Source: Paenibacillus jilunlii
GTDB lineage: Bacteria; Bacillota; Bacilli; Paenibacillales; Paenibacillaceae
Assembly (NCBI RefSeq): GCF_900102965.1
Contig: NZ_FNGM01000013.1
Coordinates: 97,773 to 161,772, forward strand
Length of the DNA stretch: 64,000 nucleotides
Direction: 5' to 3'
Under the pieces are notes generated by a model that had not been told where the DNA came from, did not search any database, and was given only the letters and a program-made list of their open reading frames with translations. Of this stretch, positions 8,017 through 16,589 are shown one piece after another; within the stretch, counting starts at the first letter, position 1, and the number at the start of each line of letters is the position of its first letter. The position numbers were made by a program, and so were the translations under genes.

Positions 8017-9441
8017 TTATTTGATAACGACATATTCCAGACCCACCAGCTTGGCATAAGTAACAATCTGGTCGGTTGTCAGGTTCAAGGATACAACGGT
8101 GTGGTGGCCGCCGCCGTTCTCAATCCAGGCTTTGACCCCATCCTGGAAGTTCGGCTTTACCTTCCACAACACACGGGCTACCGGAAGCTTCGGAGCCGGC
8201 ACCGTCGGTTCGAAGGCCTCCACCTCGTTGATTAGCAGCTTATAGTGCGTGCCGAAGTCGGCCATGGATACAACTACGCCTTCTCCTGCTTTGCCGTCAA
8301 ATACGAGACGGGCCGGATCTTCACGGTCGCCAATGCCCAGCGGCGATACGACGACCTTCGGTTTGCTGCTGGCCAGACATGGATCTACCTCAAGCATGTG
8401 GGATTGCAGAATGGCTTCCTGGCCTGCTGCCATTTCGTAAGTGTAATCTTCCATGAAGCCGGTGTTCTGGTTATGGCTCATCACTTTCAGCAGGCGGTCC
8501 AGGGCAGCCGTCTTCCAGTCCCCTTCGCCGGCGAAGCCGTAGCCTTGTGCCATCAGGCGCTGCACCGCTAGACCCGGAAGCTGCTTCATGCCGTGCAGGT
8601 CTTCGAAGTTCGAAGTGAAGGCGTTATAGCCGCCATTATCCAGGAAACGTTTCAGAGCGATTTCATAGCTGGCCTGTACTTTGACGCTGGCTTCCCATGC
8701 GTCCTTGCTGTAAGCGCCATACTCAAAATCATACAGCTCTGCGTATTCTGCGAACAGCGCATCAATTTCTTCTTCCTTCACAGCCTTCACGTACTCCACA
8801 AAGTCGCCAATACCATAGTAGTCAACGGTCCAACCGAATTGGATTTGGGCTTCGACCTTGTCGCCTTCTGTAACACCGACGTTGCGCATGTTGTCGCCAA
8901 AGCGGGCAACCTTGATGCTGAAGCTCTCGTTGTAAGCAACCGCTACGTCCATCCATGCTGCGATTTGCTTCTGCACCTCGGCGCGCTCCCAGTAGCCTAC
9001 TACCACTTTGTTTTGCTTGTTCAGACGGGCATTGATGAAGCCGTATTCGCGGTCGCCATGGGCAGCCTGGTTAAGGTTCATGAAATCCATATCAATGGTA
9101 GCCCAAGGAATGCTCTCATTGTATTGGGTTGCCAAGTGAAGCAATGGCTTCTGCAACAGTTTCGTTCCGCGAATCCACATTTTTGCCGGAGAAAAGGTGT
9201 GCATCCAGGTGATAACGCCGGCAACCTCGTCACGATAGTTGACTTCTTTCATGATAGAAGTGATTTTGTCCGCGCTGACGGCCAGATCCTGCAATACGAG
9301 CGGATAAGGCAGAACACCGCTGTTATTGAGCGCGTCGGTCATAGCCTGTGCATGAGCCTTAACTTCTCCAAGTGCTTCTTCTCCGTAAAGATGCTGCGAT
9401 CCTACAACAAACCAGAACTGCTTGGCGCTTACTGTTGACAT
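8017..9441 (-). CDS. araA: L-arabinose isomerase
   Basis: 474 residues from the chosen ATG. WFVVGSQHLYGEEAL near the N-terminus, WMHTFSPAKMWIRG near residue 90, EGDWKTAALDRL and the metal-ligand histidine region (SHMLEVDP, GGGHHTV) are diagnostic of AraA. It converts L-arabinose to L-ribulose in the cytoplasm, an Mn-dependent step. The ATG at 9441 is preferred to the one three codons upstream because GAGGATG then falls at normal distance. Last gene of araB-D-A. Confidence 0.95.
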   Translation of the reverse strand: MSTVSAKQFWFVVGSQHLYGEEALGEVKAHAQAMTDALNNSGVLPYPLVLQDLAVSADKITSIMKEVNYRDEVAGVITWMHTFSPAKMWIRGTKLLQKPLLHLATQYNESIPWATIDMDFMNLNQAAHGDREYGFINARLNKQNKVVVGYWERAEVQKQIAAWMDVAVAYNESFSIKVARFGDNMRNVGVTEGDKVEAQIQFGWTVDYYGIGDFVEYVKAVKEEEIDALFAEYAELYDFEYGAYSKDAWEASVKVQASYEIALKRFLDNGGYNAFTSNFEDLHGMKQLPGLAVQRLMAQGYGFAGEGDWKTAALDRLLKVMSHNQNTGFMEDYTYEMAAGQEAILQSHMLEVDPCLASSKPKVVVSPLGIGDREDPARLVFDGKAGEGVVVSMADFGTHYKLLINEVEAFEPTVPAPKLPVARVLWKVKPNFQDGVKAWIENGGGHHTVVSLNLTTDQIVTYAKLVGLEYVVIK

Positions 9442-9495
9442 AATGCTCATCCTCTTTTCTTATTTTGATGATTTCTGAAGTCCAATGTATTGCAA

Positions 9496-10191
9496 TTACT
9501 TCTGGCCGTAGTAAGCGTCCTTGCCATGCTTCCGTAGGTAGTGTTTATCCAGAATCCGCTGCGGCAGTTCTTCGGCAAAATGGTTGAGTTCCCTGGCAAA
9601 CAAATTCATCTTGGAGACTTCCTCCAGCACCACACTGTTCATCACTGCGGATTGGGCATCCTTCCCCCAGGTGAACGGAGCATGGCCCTTAAGCAAGACA
9701 CCGGGCACCGCCATAATATCCAGACCCCGCTGCTCAAAGGTTTCGATGATGACATGTCCGGTTTCCGCTTCATAGCCGCGGTCAATCTCCTCCTGGGTCA
9801 GGAAGCGGGCACAAGGTACGGAGCCATAGAAGGTATCGGCATGCGTAGTCCCCATGACAGGAACATCAAGACCGGCCTGAGCCCAGACTGTCGCCCATGT
9901 CGAGTGCGTATGCACAATGCCGCCAATCTCTGGATAATGCTTGTACAGTACGGCATGGGTTGGTGTATCAGAGGAAGGTCTGAGATCGCCTTCAACTACA
10001 TTGCCGTCGAAATCCACAACCACCATATCGCCCGGCTTCATTGTGTCATAATGAACGCCGCTTGGTTTGATTACGAACAGGCGGCTTGCCCGGTCAACCG
10101 CGCTTACATTGCCCCACGTGTATTTAACGAGTCCATGCTTAGGCAGGTCCAGATTGGCCTGGAATACCTCTTCTTTCAGATGCTCTAACAT
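9496..10191 (-). CDS. araD: L-ribulose-5-phosphate 4-epimerase
   Basis: 231 residues, class II aldolase fold. Typical landmarks are LVKYTWGNVSAVDR, KPSGVHYD, SSDTPTHAVLYKHYPEIGG and the zinc-binding HTHSTWATVWAQ, followed by GTTHADTFYG. It converts L-ribulose 5-phosphate to D-xylulose 5-phosphate. Its Shine-Dalgarno (GGAGGGAG) is embedded in the last codons of araB, one base separating the araB stop from the ATG, so translation of the two is probably coupled. Confidence 0.95.
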   Translation of the reverse strand: MLEHLKEEVFQANLDLPKHGLVKYTWGNVSAVDRASRLFVIKPSGVHYDTMKPGDMVVVDFDGNVVEGDLRPSSDTPTHAVLYKHYPEIGGIVHTHSTWATVWAQAGLDVPVMGTTHADTFYGSVPCARFLTQEEIDRGYEAETGHVIIETFEQRGLDIMAVPGVLLKGHAPFTWGKDAQSAVMNSVVLEEVSKMNLFARELNHFAEELPQRILDKHYLRKHGKDAYYGQK

Positions 10192-10192
10192 G

Positions 10193-11806
10193 TTACTCCC
10201 TCCAGTTCTCTACCAGGTGATCTACCGCAGCCTGCTCAATCGCAAGACCCTTGCTGTAGCGTTCCAGGAAAAGTTCAAAACCTGCAACATCAGCGCTGTC
10301 CGGATGAATCTTTTGTCCTTCGGCAGCCTTAAACACTTTGTCTTCAAGGAAGTCAGCCAGGGGTTCCTGCTGACCTTTGTTTGACATATAAGCAGCCAGA
10401 ATCGCTATTCCCCATGCTCCGCCTTCTCCGGCTGTTGCCATGACAGAAACCGGGACATTCAGTGCGGCTGCAACCATTCTTTGCCCAACGATTGGGGTTT
10501 TAAACAGTCCGCCGTGAGCCAGAATAATGTCGATAGCGACATTTTCTTTCTTAGTCAGAATGTCCATTCCGATCTTCAAAGCGGCAAAAGCGGAATACAG
10601 ATGTGTCCGCATGAAATTGGCCAGATTGAAACGGCTCTCAGGCGAGCGGACAAACAGCGGCCGGCCTTTCTCAATCCCGGTAATATTCTCACCGGAGAAA
10701 TATCCGTAGCTGAGCAAGCCTCCGCCATCGGAGTCCGCTTCCAGCGCTTTTTTGAACATCACACTGAACAGTTGGTTCGGATCCGCCTTTTGTCCCATCG
10801 CCTCATAGAACTCGCGGAACAGACCCAGCCAGGCATTGATATCGCTTGAGCAGTTATTGGCATGAACCATCCCCACCGGGCTGCCGTCCGGCGTAGTTAC
10901 CATATCAATTTCCGGATATACGGCTGAAAGATCCTTCTCCAGGACAATCATCGCAAAAACTGAGGTGCCTACGGAAATATTGCCGGTCCGCTTTCTGACA
11001 CTGTTCGTAGCCACCATACCTGTACCGGCGTCGCCTTCCGGAGGACAGAGCGGAATGCCTGGCTGCAGGTCACCGGAGACATCCAGTAACTTAACACCGG
11101 CTTCGGTTAAGACGCCTGCCTGCTCCCCTGCATGGAAGACCTTGGGAAGAAGGTCCCGCAGCTTCCACGGGTAGCCCTTGGCGGCAATAAGCTCATCGAA
11201 TTGCTTAACCATCGGGGCGTTATAATCTTGCGCAGCTTCATCAATCGGGAACATCCCCGAGGCATCCCCGATGCCGATGGCCTTGCTGCCGGTCAGCAGC
11301 CAGTGAATATAACCGGCCAAGGTCGTTATGAACCGGGCGTGAGGCACGTGTTGTTCCCCGTTCAATATAGCTTGATATAAATGAGCAATACTCCAGCGTT
11401 CAGGAATGTTGAACTTAAAGGTATCCGTCAATTCTTTTGCGGCAGCACCAGTGGTTGCATTGCGCCAGGTCCGGAACGGAACAAGCAGCTCCCCCTTGTC
11501 GTCAAAAACCATATACCCATGCATCATTGCCGAAAATCCCATAGAACCGACTGTTGTAAGGGTAACACCATATTTCTGCTCAACTTCCAGCTTCATTTCG
11601 CTGTAGGCGGTCTGCAGCCCCTTGATAATGTCCGTCAAATGGTACGTCCAATAGCCGTCCACCAATAGATTTTCCCACTCATAGCTTCCGGAGGCGATTG
11701 TCTCAAAACGATAATCAATCAGCACTGCCTTGATACGTGTGGACCCAAATTCAATACCAAGTGAGGTTTCTCCCTTGCGTATCGCTTGCTTGATGTTCTG
11801 ATCCAT
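10193..11806 (-). CDS. araB: FGGY-family ribulokinase
   Basis: 537 residues from the proposed ATG. The FGGY kinase N-terminal phosphate loop reads LGIEFGSTRIKAVLID; RTWRNATTG and the C-terminal GGLFKTPIVGQRMVAAAL and TAGEGGAWGIAILAA are conserved for the family. It phosphorylates L-ribulose at C5. The open frame extends 34 codons upstream, but that stretch lacks a start signal and runs into the promoter; AGAGAGGAG precedes 11806 (a GTG two codons earlier is an alternative). The sequence is the FGGY_YgcE/AraB-like type, not the enteric AraB type, but the ara context makes the role clear. Confidence 0.88.
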   Translation of the reverse strand: MDQNIKQAIRKGETSLGIEFGSTRIKAVLIDYRFETIASGSYEWENLLVDGYWTYHLTDIIKGLQTAYSEMKLEVEQKYGVTLTTVGSMGFSAMMHGYMVFDDKGELLVPFRTWRNATTGAAAKELTDTFKFNIPERWSIAHLYQAILNGEQHVPHARFITTLAGYIHWLLTGSKAIGIGDASGMFPIDEAAQDYNAPMVKQFDELIAAKGYPWKLRDLLPKVFHAGEQAGVLTEAGVKLLDVSGDLQPGIPLCPPEGDAGTGMVATNSVRKRTGNISVGTSVFAMIVLEKDLSAVYPEIDMVTTPDGSPVGMVHANNCSSDINAWLGLFREFYEAMGQKADPNQLFSVMFKKALEADSDGGGLLSYGYFSGENITGIEKGRPLFVRSPESRFNLANFMRTHLYSAFAALKIGMDILTKKENVAIDIILAHGGLFKTPIVGQRMVAAALNVPVSVMATAGEGGAWGIAILAAYMSNKGQQEPLADFLEDKVFKAAEGQKIHPDSADVAGFELFLERYSKGLAIEQAAVDHLVENWRE

Positions 11807-11887
11807 GCTCACGTGACTCCTCTCTGACCAAACGGTTATAATATCACAATAGAAAGAAGGCGCTTCCTTTAACAGACTTAGTATATT

Positions 11888-11903
11888 TTTTGTTCGTACA
11901 TTT
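11888..11903 (-). promoter_or_regulatory. AraR operator in the araB leader
   Basis: TTTTGTTCGTACATTT matches the AraR box ATTTGTACGTACAAAT at most positions, with the TTGT/GTAC core intact. It lies 82 bp upstream of araB and downstream of the likely start point. Confidence 0.65.
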
Positions 11904-12000
11904 GTCAATGCATTAGAAAAGATATACCTACAAATATCGCGAAATTCTGCTTTGTTTCCTTTTTTGAAAGTTTATACTGTTTATACATACGGACTATGGA

Positions 12001-12043
12001 TTATAATAGGCTAATATTCATGCTATAATATGTACGTACAACT
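12001..12043 (+). promoter_or_regulatory. araR promoter with overlapping AraR operator
   Basis: TATAAT at 12024-12029 has TTATAA 17 bp upstream; the sequence at 12028-12043 (ATATGTACGTACAACT) is a good AraR box beginning on the last bases of the -10 element. On the other strand another TATAAT at 12005-12000 could serve araB. AraR would thus repress both directions. Confidence 0.6.
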
Positions 12044-12076
12044 ATTGCAGACAGACCCATATGCGTTTGAACAATC

Positions 12077-13180
12077 ATGAAAGAAGTGAGTAACGTGAAA
12101 ACCAAATATCAGGTTATTTTTGATGATATAAAAAGCAATATTCTATCAGGAGCGTATAATGTAGGCGAACAAATCCCCACTGAATCCGCATTGCAGGAAA
12201 TGTACAACGTTAGCCGGCAGACGGTCCGGAAAGCGATTTTAGAATTGTCCAACGAGGGGTTCCTCAGGAGTGAAAAAGGCTCCGGCACGTACGTCAGCAA
12301 CCAGTTCCGTAATAAATCCGGAGGCAGCTCCAATAATAAAACCATCGGTGTGATCACCACCTATATCTCGGACTACATCTTCCCGTCCATCATCCGCGGG
12401 ATTGAGGGCCGGTTAAATGAGGATAATTATTCGCTTTTGTTAGCCAGTACCAACAATGATGTTGCCCAGGAAAAGAAAGCGCTGGAAATGATGCTGTCCT
12501 TCGGTGTAGAGGGTCTGATTATTGAACCTACGAAAAGCAATCTGTACAATCCCAATATCGCCTACTACCTGTCATTTAAGGAACAGGACGTTCCCTTCAT
12601 CATGATTAATGCCTATTATGAGGAATTGGAGGTTCCCTTCTTTTGTCTCGATGATGTCCAGTCCAGTTATCTGGCAACCAAAGAGCTGATCTCCAAAGGA
12701 CATACCCAAATCGGGATCATTGCCAAAATGGATGATTTGCAAGGAAAATACCGCATGAAAGGCTATATCAAAGCGCTTGGAGAAGCCAAACTGCGGTTTC
12801 ACCCCGAGCAGGTGCTCTCCTTCGATACCGAGACAAAGCATGAGTTGTCCGCCAACCTAAAGAACTTCCTAAGCGAAAATAGAGAGGTGCTGACCGCAAT
12901 TGTCTGCTACAACGACGAGGTAGGCCTGGAAGCTGTTAATGTGTGCAGGCAACTGGACATCGCTATTCCGGGGGATTTATCGATCATTGGCCAGGACAAT
13001 TCTTACATTGCCAAGAACGCCAGCATTAAACTGACGACCTTAACACATCCCCAGGAACAAATGGGACGCGATGCCGCAGAATGGGTCATTAAGAAGCTGC
13101 AGGGAAAGAAGGATCTGCGAAGCAGCACCTACTACCAGCCTGTGTTGATTCAAGGGGAGACGGTAAGAGCGCTGGAGTAG
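12077..13180 (+). CDS. araR: arabinose-responsive repressor, GntR-LacI chimera
   Basis: 367 residues. Residues 1-75 are a GntR-type winged helix (IPTESALQEMYNVSRQTVRKAI), and about 90-365 is a LacI/periplasmic-binding-like domain (IGVITTYISDYIFPSIIRGIE, VEGLIIEP, IVCYNDEVGLEAVNVCRQL, LTTLTHPQEQMGRDAAEW). This chimeric arrangement is the hallmark of AraR. It is divergent from araBDA, and AraR boxes lie on both sides of the gap. A GTG at 12095 is a possible alternative start. A strong terminator follows. Confidence 0.92.
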   Translation: MKEVSNVKTKYQVIFDDIKSNILSGAYNVGEQIPTESALQEMYNVSRQTVRKAILELSNEGFLRSEKGSGTYVSNQFRNKSGGSSNNKTIGVITTYISDYIFPSIIRGIEGRLNEDNYSLLLASTNNDVAQEKKALEMMLSFGVEGLIIEPTKSNLYNPNIAYYLSFKEQDVPFIMINAYYEELEVPFFCLDDVQSSYLATKELISKGHTQIGIIAKMDDLQGKYRMKGYIKALGEAKLRFHPEQVLSFDTETKHELSANLKNFLSENREVLTAIVCYNDEVGLEAVNVCRQLDIAIPGDLSIIGQDNSYIAKNASIKLTTLTHPQEQMGRDAAEWVIKKLQGKKDLRSSTYYQPVLIQGETVRALE

Positions 13181-13224
13181 ATTGGAGCCTCGGGGGTAAT
13201 ATCCGGGAGTGCTCCGGCAATGGG

Positions 13225-13251
13225 GCGGACACCTAAGGTGTCCGCTTTTTT
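13225..13251 (+). terminator. terminator of araR
   Basis: GCGGACACC/GGTGTCCGC 9-bp perfect stem with a 3-base loop and six T residues. Confidence 0.9.
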
Positions 13252-13357
13252 GTGTGGGATATTCGCAGGCAAATGAACGTTCAGCATAGGCTGTACGTAT
13301 TATAAATATTCAGTTGGAAAGGCGTATAAGTATAGGACAATAAAGAGGTGAAGAGAA

Positions 13358-14071
13358 ATGCTTACAATCACACATTTTACCAAGAGCTATAAGGGGGGTA
13401 AAAAGGCAGTAAATGACCTGAATTTAGTGGTCGGGCGAGGCGATATCTATGGCTTTATCGGACATAACGGTGCAGGCAAAACAACAACCATCCGGGCAGT
13501 CGTTGGTGTGCTTGATTTTGAAGAAGGGGATATTGAAATTGACGGTGTCTCCATTAAGAAAGATCCGGTAGCCTGCAAGGCGAAAACTGCTTATATTCCT
13601 GATAACCCGGATCTATACGATCATCTTACCGGCATACAATACTTGAATTTTATTGCTGATCTCTTTAGCGTATCCAAGGCGGACCGTGAGCGGCTCATTA
13701 AAAAATACAGCGATGCTTTTCAGATTACGGCGAATTTGGGGGATATGATCTCATCGTATTCCCATGGTATGAAGCAAAAACTTGCCATTATCTCTGCTCT
13801 CATTCATAAACCAAAGCTGTTAGTGTTAGACGAACCCTTTGTCGGCCTTGATCCAAAGGCAGCTCACATGCTGAAGACTATCATGGTAGAGCTGTGCAGC
13901 AACGGCAGTGCCATCTTCTTCTCAACCCATGTGCTGGATGTGGCAGAGAAGCTCTGCAATAAGATAGCGATCATCAAGGGAGGCCAATTGATAGCCCATG
14001 GCAGGACGGAAGAAGTAAAGGGCAAGAATAGCCTGGAGGATGTATTCCTGGAGCTGATAGATAATGATTAA
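13358..14071 (+). CDS. ABC transporter ATP-binding protein
   Basis: 237 residues. Walker A GHNGAGKTTT near residue 35, signature YSHGMKQKLA near 137, Walker B LLVLDEPFVGLDP near 153 and the switch His in FSTHVLD near 190. It is of the drug/bacteriocin exporter class (CcmA-like) and would power the permease whose gene overlaps its last 8 bp. Transported substrate unknown. AGAGGTGAAGAG provides the ribosome site. Confidence 0.88.
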   Translation: MLTITHFTKSYKGGKKAVNDLNLVVGRGDIYGFIGHNGAGKTTTIRAVVGVLDFEEGDIEIDGVSIKKDPVACKAKTAYIPDNPDLYDHLTGIQYLNFIADLFSVSKADRERLIKKYSDAFQITANLGDMISSYSHGMKQKLAIISALIHKPKLLVLDEPFVGLDPKAAHMLKTIMVELCSNGSAIFFSTHVLDVAEKLCNKIAIIKGGQLIAHGRTEEVKGKNSLEDVFLELIDND

Positions 14072-15662
14072 TATATGGAGATTAACGAAGCTCCAGCTGC
14101 TCTCTTCATTCGGATTAAACAAAGCTCTACATACCAAGGAGGTTAAGGAAAGACGCAAAGCGCTTCTGTTGAGCACCGGTATTCTGGCGGGTGTGCTCAT
14201 GATAGCAGCGGCTTCTTTTGGATACAGCTTTATGATGGCGCTGGCTTTTGAACAAATGGGGCGGATGGATCTGCTGCTGGCCATAATGATGGCTGTTACT
14301 TCTCTTGTAGGGTTCTTCACAACGGTCTATAAGGCAAGCGGTGTATTATTCAGCTACAGAGACTACGATTTGGTGATGTCGCTGCCTATTAAGACGACTC
14401 ATGTTGTCGCAAGCCGTATTCTTCAGCTCTATGTGCTGAATATGTTTTTTACGGTGATGGTTATGCTGCCAGCAGGTGTGGTCTATGCTATAAAGGTGAA
14501 TCCTGGAGCGTTGTTTTATCTGTTTTTTCTAATAACACTCTTATGTATTCAATTACTGCCGATTATTGCTGCAACGATTATTGGCGCATCTGTTAGCTGG
14601 ATCGCTTCCCGGTTCAAAGCGAGCCGGATGATCAGCCTGGTGTTAACCTTTGCCGTAATGATTGCGCTCATGGTGGGTTCATTTGGGATGAATGGAAACG
14701 GGCAGGCGCTTGCTGATATGGGAACCGGGCTGGCAGATATGATATTTAAGCTGTATCCTCTTGCTGCCATATATGTAGATGCGGTTTGTTCGTACCGGGT
14801 GGGCTCATTGTTATTATTTATTGTGCTGTCTGTACTTTCATTTATGATATTTGCCACTGTACTTGGTACAAAATATAAAGCTATTCATACAGGTCTAACG
14901 ACCTCTCATGCAAGCAGTAAATATATAATGAAGCCATTGGAAGCATCCTCTCCATTTCGTGCACTGTATAAGAAGGAGCTGCGCCGGTATTTCAGTTCTT
15001 CTATTTATGTATTGAATACAAGTATGGGCATGATTCTTTTACTGGTGATGTCGGTTGCTTTATTGTTTGTCAGCCCGGGAAAGCTGGGGGAACTCATCGA
15101 AATTCCACAACTATCCCATTATTTGAGTACGGTGGCTCCCATCATAGTTTCCTTGTTCGTAACTTTAAGCTGTACAACGTCAAGCGCCATTTCTCTTGAA
15201 GGTAATCATTTATGGATACTCAAAAGCTCACCCGTATCAAAACAAAGCATATTGCTCAGTAAAGTTGCCGTGAATCTCACCATTACACTGCCGATTGTGG
15301 TTGTGAGTGATGTCCTGCTTATGATATCGCTGCATATGGGATGGATCGAAAGCTTATTATTGCTTGTTATCCCTTCGATATATGCTTGTTATTCAGCGAT
15401 GCTGGGCATTATTATTAATTTGAAATTACCTAAACTGGAGTGGACAAGTGAAGTTGCGGTGGTCAAACAGAGTGCGGCTGTCCTTGCATCCATGTTCATA
15501 GGGATCATTAGTCTATTAATTCCATTGGGGATATCCCTTCTTCTGGCTCATGTGAATGGCAAGCTCATTTTGTCAGGTGTTGGAATGCTTATGATAGCGG
15601 TATGCATAGCAATGTTCAGATATATGCAGACAAAAGGGGAGCGGTTGGTTCAGAAGCTGTGA
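14064..15662 (+). CDS. ABC transporter permease, large (about 12 TM)
   Basis: 532 residues with many hydrophobic segments in two sets, separated by a soluble loop around residues 270-300 (SKYIMKPLEASSPFRALYKKELRRY). It resembles the YtrF/ABC-2-like permeases of Bacillales that work with a single ATPase. The start codon overlaps the ATPase gene, so the two are translationally coupled. No nearby gene indicates the substrate. Confidence 0.8.
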   Translation: MINIWRLTKLQLLSSFGLNKALHTKEVKERRKALLLSTGILAGVLMIAAASFGYSFMMALAFEQMGRMDLLLAIMMAVTSLVGFFTTVYKASGVLFSYRDYDLVMSLPIKTTHVVASRILQLYVLNMFFTVMVMLPAGVVYAIKVNPGALFYLFFLITLLCIQLLPIIAATIIGASVSWIASRFKASRMISLVLTFAVMIALMVGSFGMNGNGQALADMGTGLADMIFKLYPLAAIYVDAVCSYRVGSLLLFIVLSVLSFMIFATVLGTKYKAIHTGLTTSHASSKYIMKPLEASSPFRALYKKELRRYFSSSIYVLNTSMGMILLLVMSVALLFVSPGKLGELIEIPQLSHYLSTVAPIIVSLFVTLSCTTSSAISLEGNHLWILKSSPVSKQSILLSKVAVNLTITLPIVVVSDVLLMISLHMGWIESLLLLVIPSIYACYSAMLGIIINLKLPKLEWTSEVAVVKQSAAVLASMFIGIISLLIPLGISLLLAHVNGKLILSGVGMLMIAVCIAMFRYMQTKGERLVQKL

Positions 15663-15687
15663 CACATCTAACGGAGGGTTCTCGCAC

Positions 15688-16359
15688 ATGGCTAAAACCA
15701 TTGTAGAAAAATTAAATTTACAGAAATTCAAGAAAGTTGCTGTATTGTACAGACCCGAGAATGAAAATAGTTTAGCGGGGTTAGGAGACCATGATACTGA
15801 ATTGACAGGCACCCAGTATGATCTCATTTTTGCCTACGTGCTCAATATGGAGTCGCTGCAGGATTTGGTCAGTCAAGTAATCGGCCACAATTACTTAGAT
15901 AAAGGAGGCTATTTGTACGCAGCTTATCCCAAAAAGGGGAATAAGGTTTATTCCACCTATATCCATAGAGACAGCCTTTTTGAGGGGGTAGGGGCCGGTG
16001 AGGACGGCTATATTGGGACGAGCAGCCTGAAGTTTGCGCGTATGGTGGGCTTAAACGATGTGTTTACCGTTGTCGGTTTCAAAGAGGAGGCTCGAAAGAA
16101 AAAAGATGCGTCCTCCAAGCCGAGTCAACGTGTGGACGATTATACCTCCATGATTCCTGCTGTAGAAAAAGAGCTGCAGGACAGCCCGGAGGCGCTGGCT
16201 TTATACCAATCCCTGACTCCCGGCTACCGGAAGGATTGGGCCCGTTATGTATACAGTGCCGTACAAGAGGAAACTAGAGTAAAACGCCGGGCAGAAATGA
16301 TAAAGATTTTAGGTGAGGGGTATAAAAGCGTCGATATGTACCGAAGAGATAAGCCGTAA
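15688..16359 (+). CDS. YdeI/OmdA-related protein with N-terminal DUF3052-like domain
   Basis: 223 residues. The C-terminal 70 residues (LTPGYRKDWARYVYSAVQEETRVKRRAEMI in segments) carry the Bacteriocin-protection/YdeI-OmdA motif. The N-terminal 130 residues form a separate domain with QYDLIFAYVLNMESLQDLV and a conserved RDSLFEG stretch that I do not recognise with certainty. Biochemical role unknown; cytoplasmic. It follows the permease by 25 bp with its own GGAGG site and may be co-transcribed. Confidence 0.65.
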   Translation: MAKTIVEKLNLQKFKKVAVLYRPENENSLAGLGDHDTELTGTQYDLIFAYVLNMESLQDLVSQVIGHNYLDKGGYLYAAYPKKGNKVYSTYIHRDSLFEGVGAGEDGYIGTSSLKFARMVGLNDVFTVVGFKEEARKKKDASSKPSQRVDDYTSMIPAVEKELQDSPEALALYQSLTPGYRKDWARYVYSAVQEETRVKRRAEMIKILGEGYKSVDMYRRDKP

Positions 16360-16519
16360 GCCAGCCCTCCGCTGATAGAAAGTTATTTTCAAGGAGAAAA
16401 ACTGTAATTTTCCAATATAGGACTGAATATCCTATAATTAAGATGAGACATCCGCTTGTTTATGATTTTGGGTTCAGCTTGAATTTACATTGTGAATTTT
16501 ACAAAGGCGTAGTTGTCCG

Positions 16520-16551
16520 TTAATACTTCTTTTACACTCATCTTCTATAGT
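16520..16551 (+). promoter_or_regulatory. possible PhoP-type promoter of the phytase gene
   Basis: TTAATA at 16520 and TTTACA at 16531 are 11 bp apart, the spacing of tandem PhoP half-sites, just upstream of a TATAGT -10 box at 16546-16551 that lacks a good -35. Two more TTTACA copies lie at 16484 and 16498, off that phase. Bacillus phytase genes are PhoP-controlled, which makes this plausible. Confidence 0.4.
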
Positions 16552-16589
16552 TAAGCAATTATAAACATATAGAGGGGACATTAAACTCA

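Noticed and set aside
8593..9438. 281-codon open frame on the plus strand opposite araA
   Set aside because: Shadow of araA: the protein has no domain pattern, no ribosome site, and its openness follows from the codon bias of the real gene.
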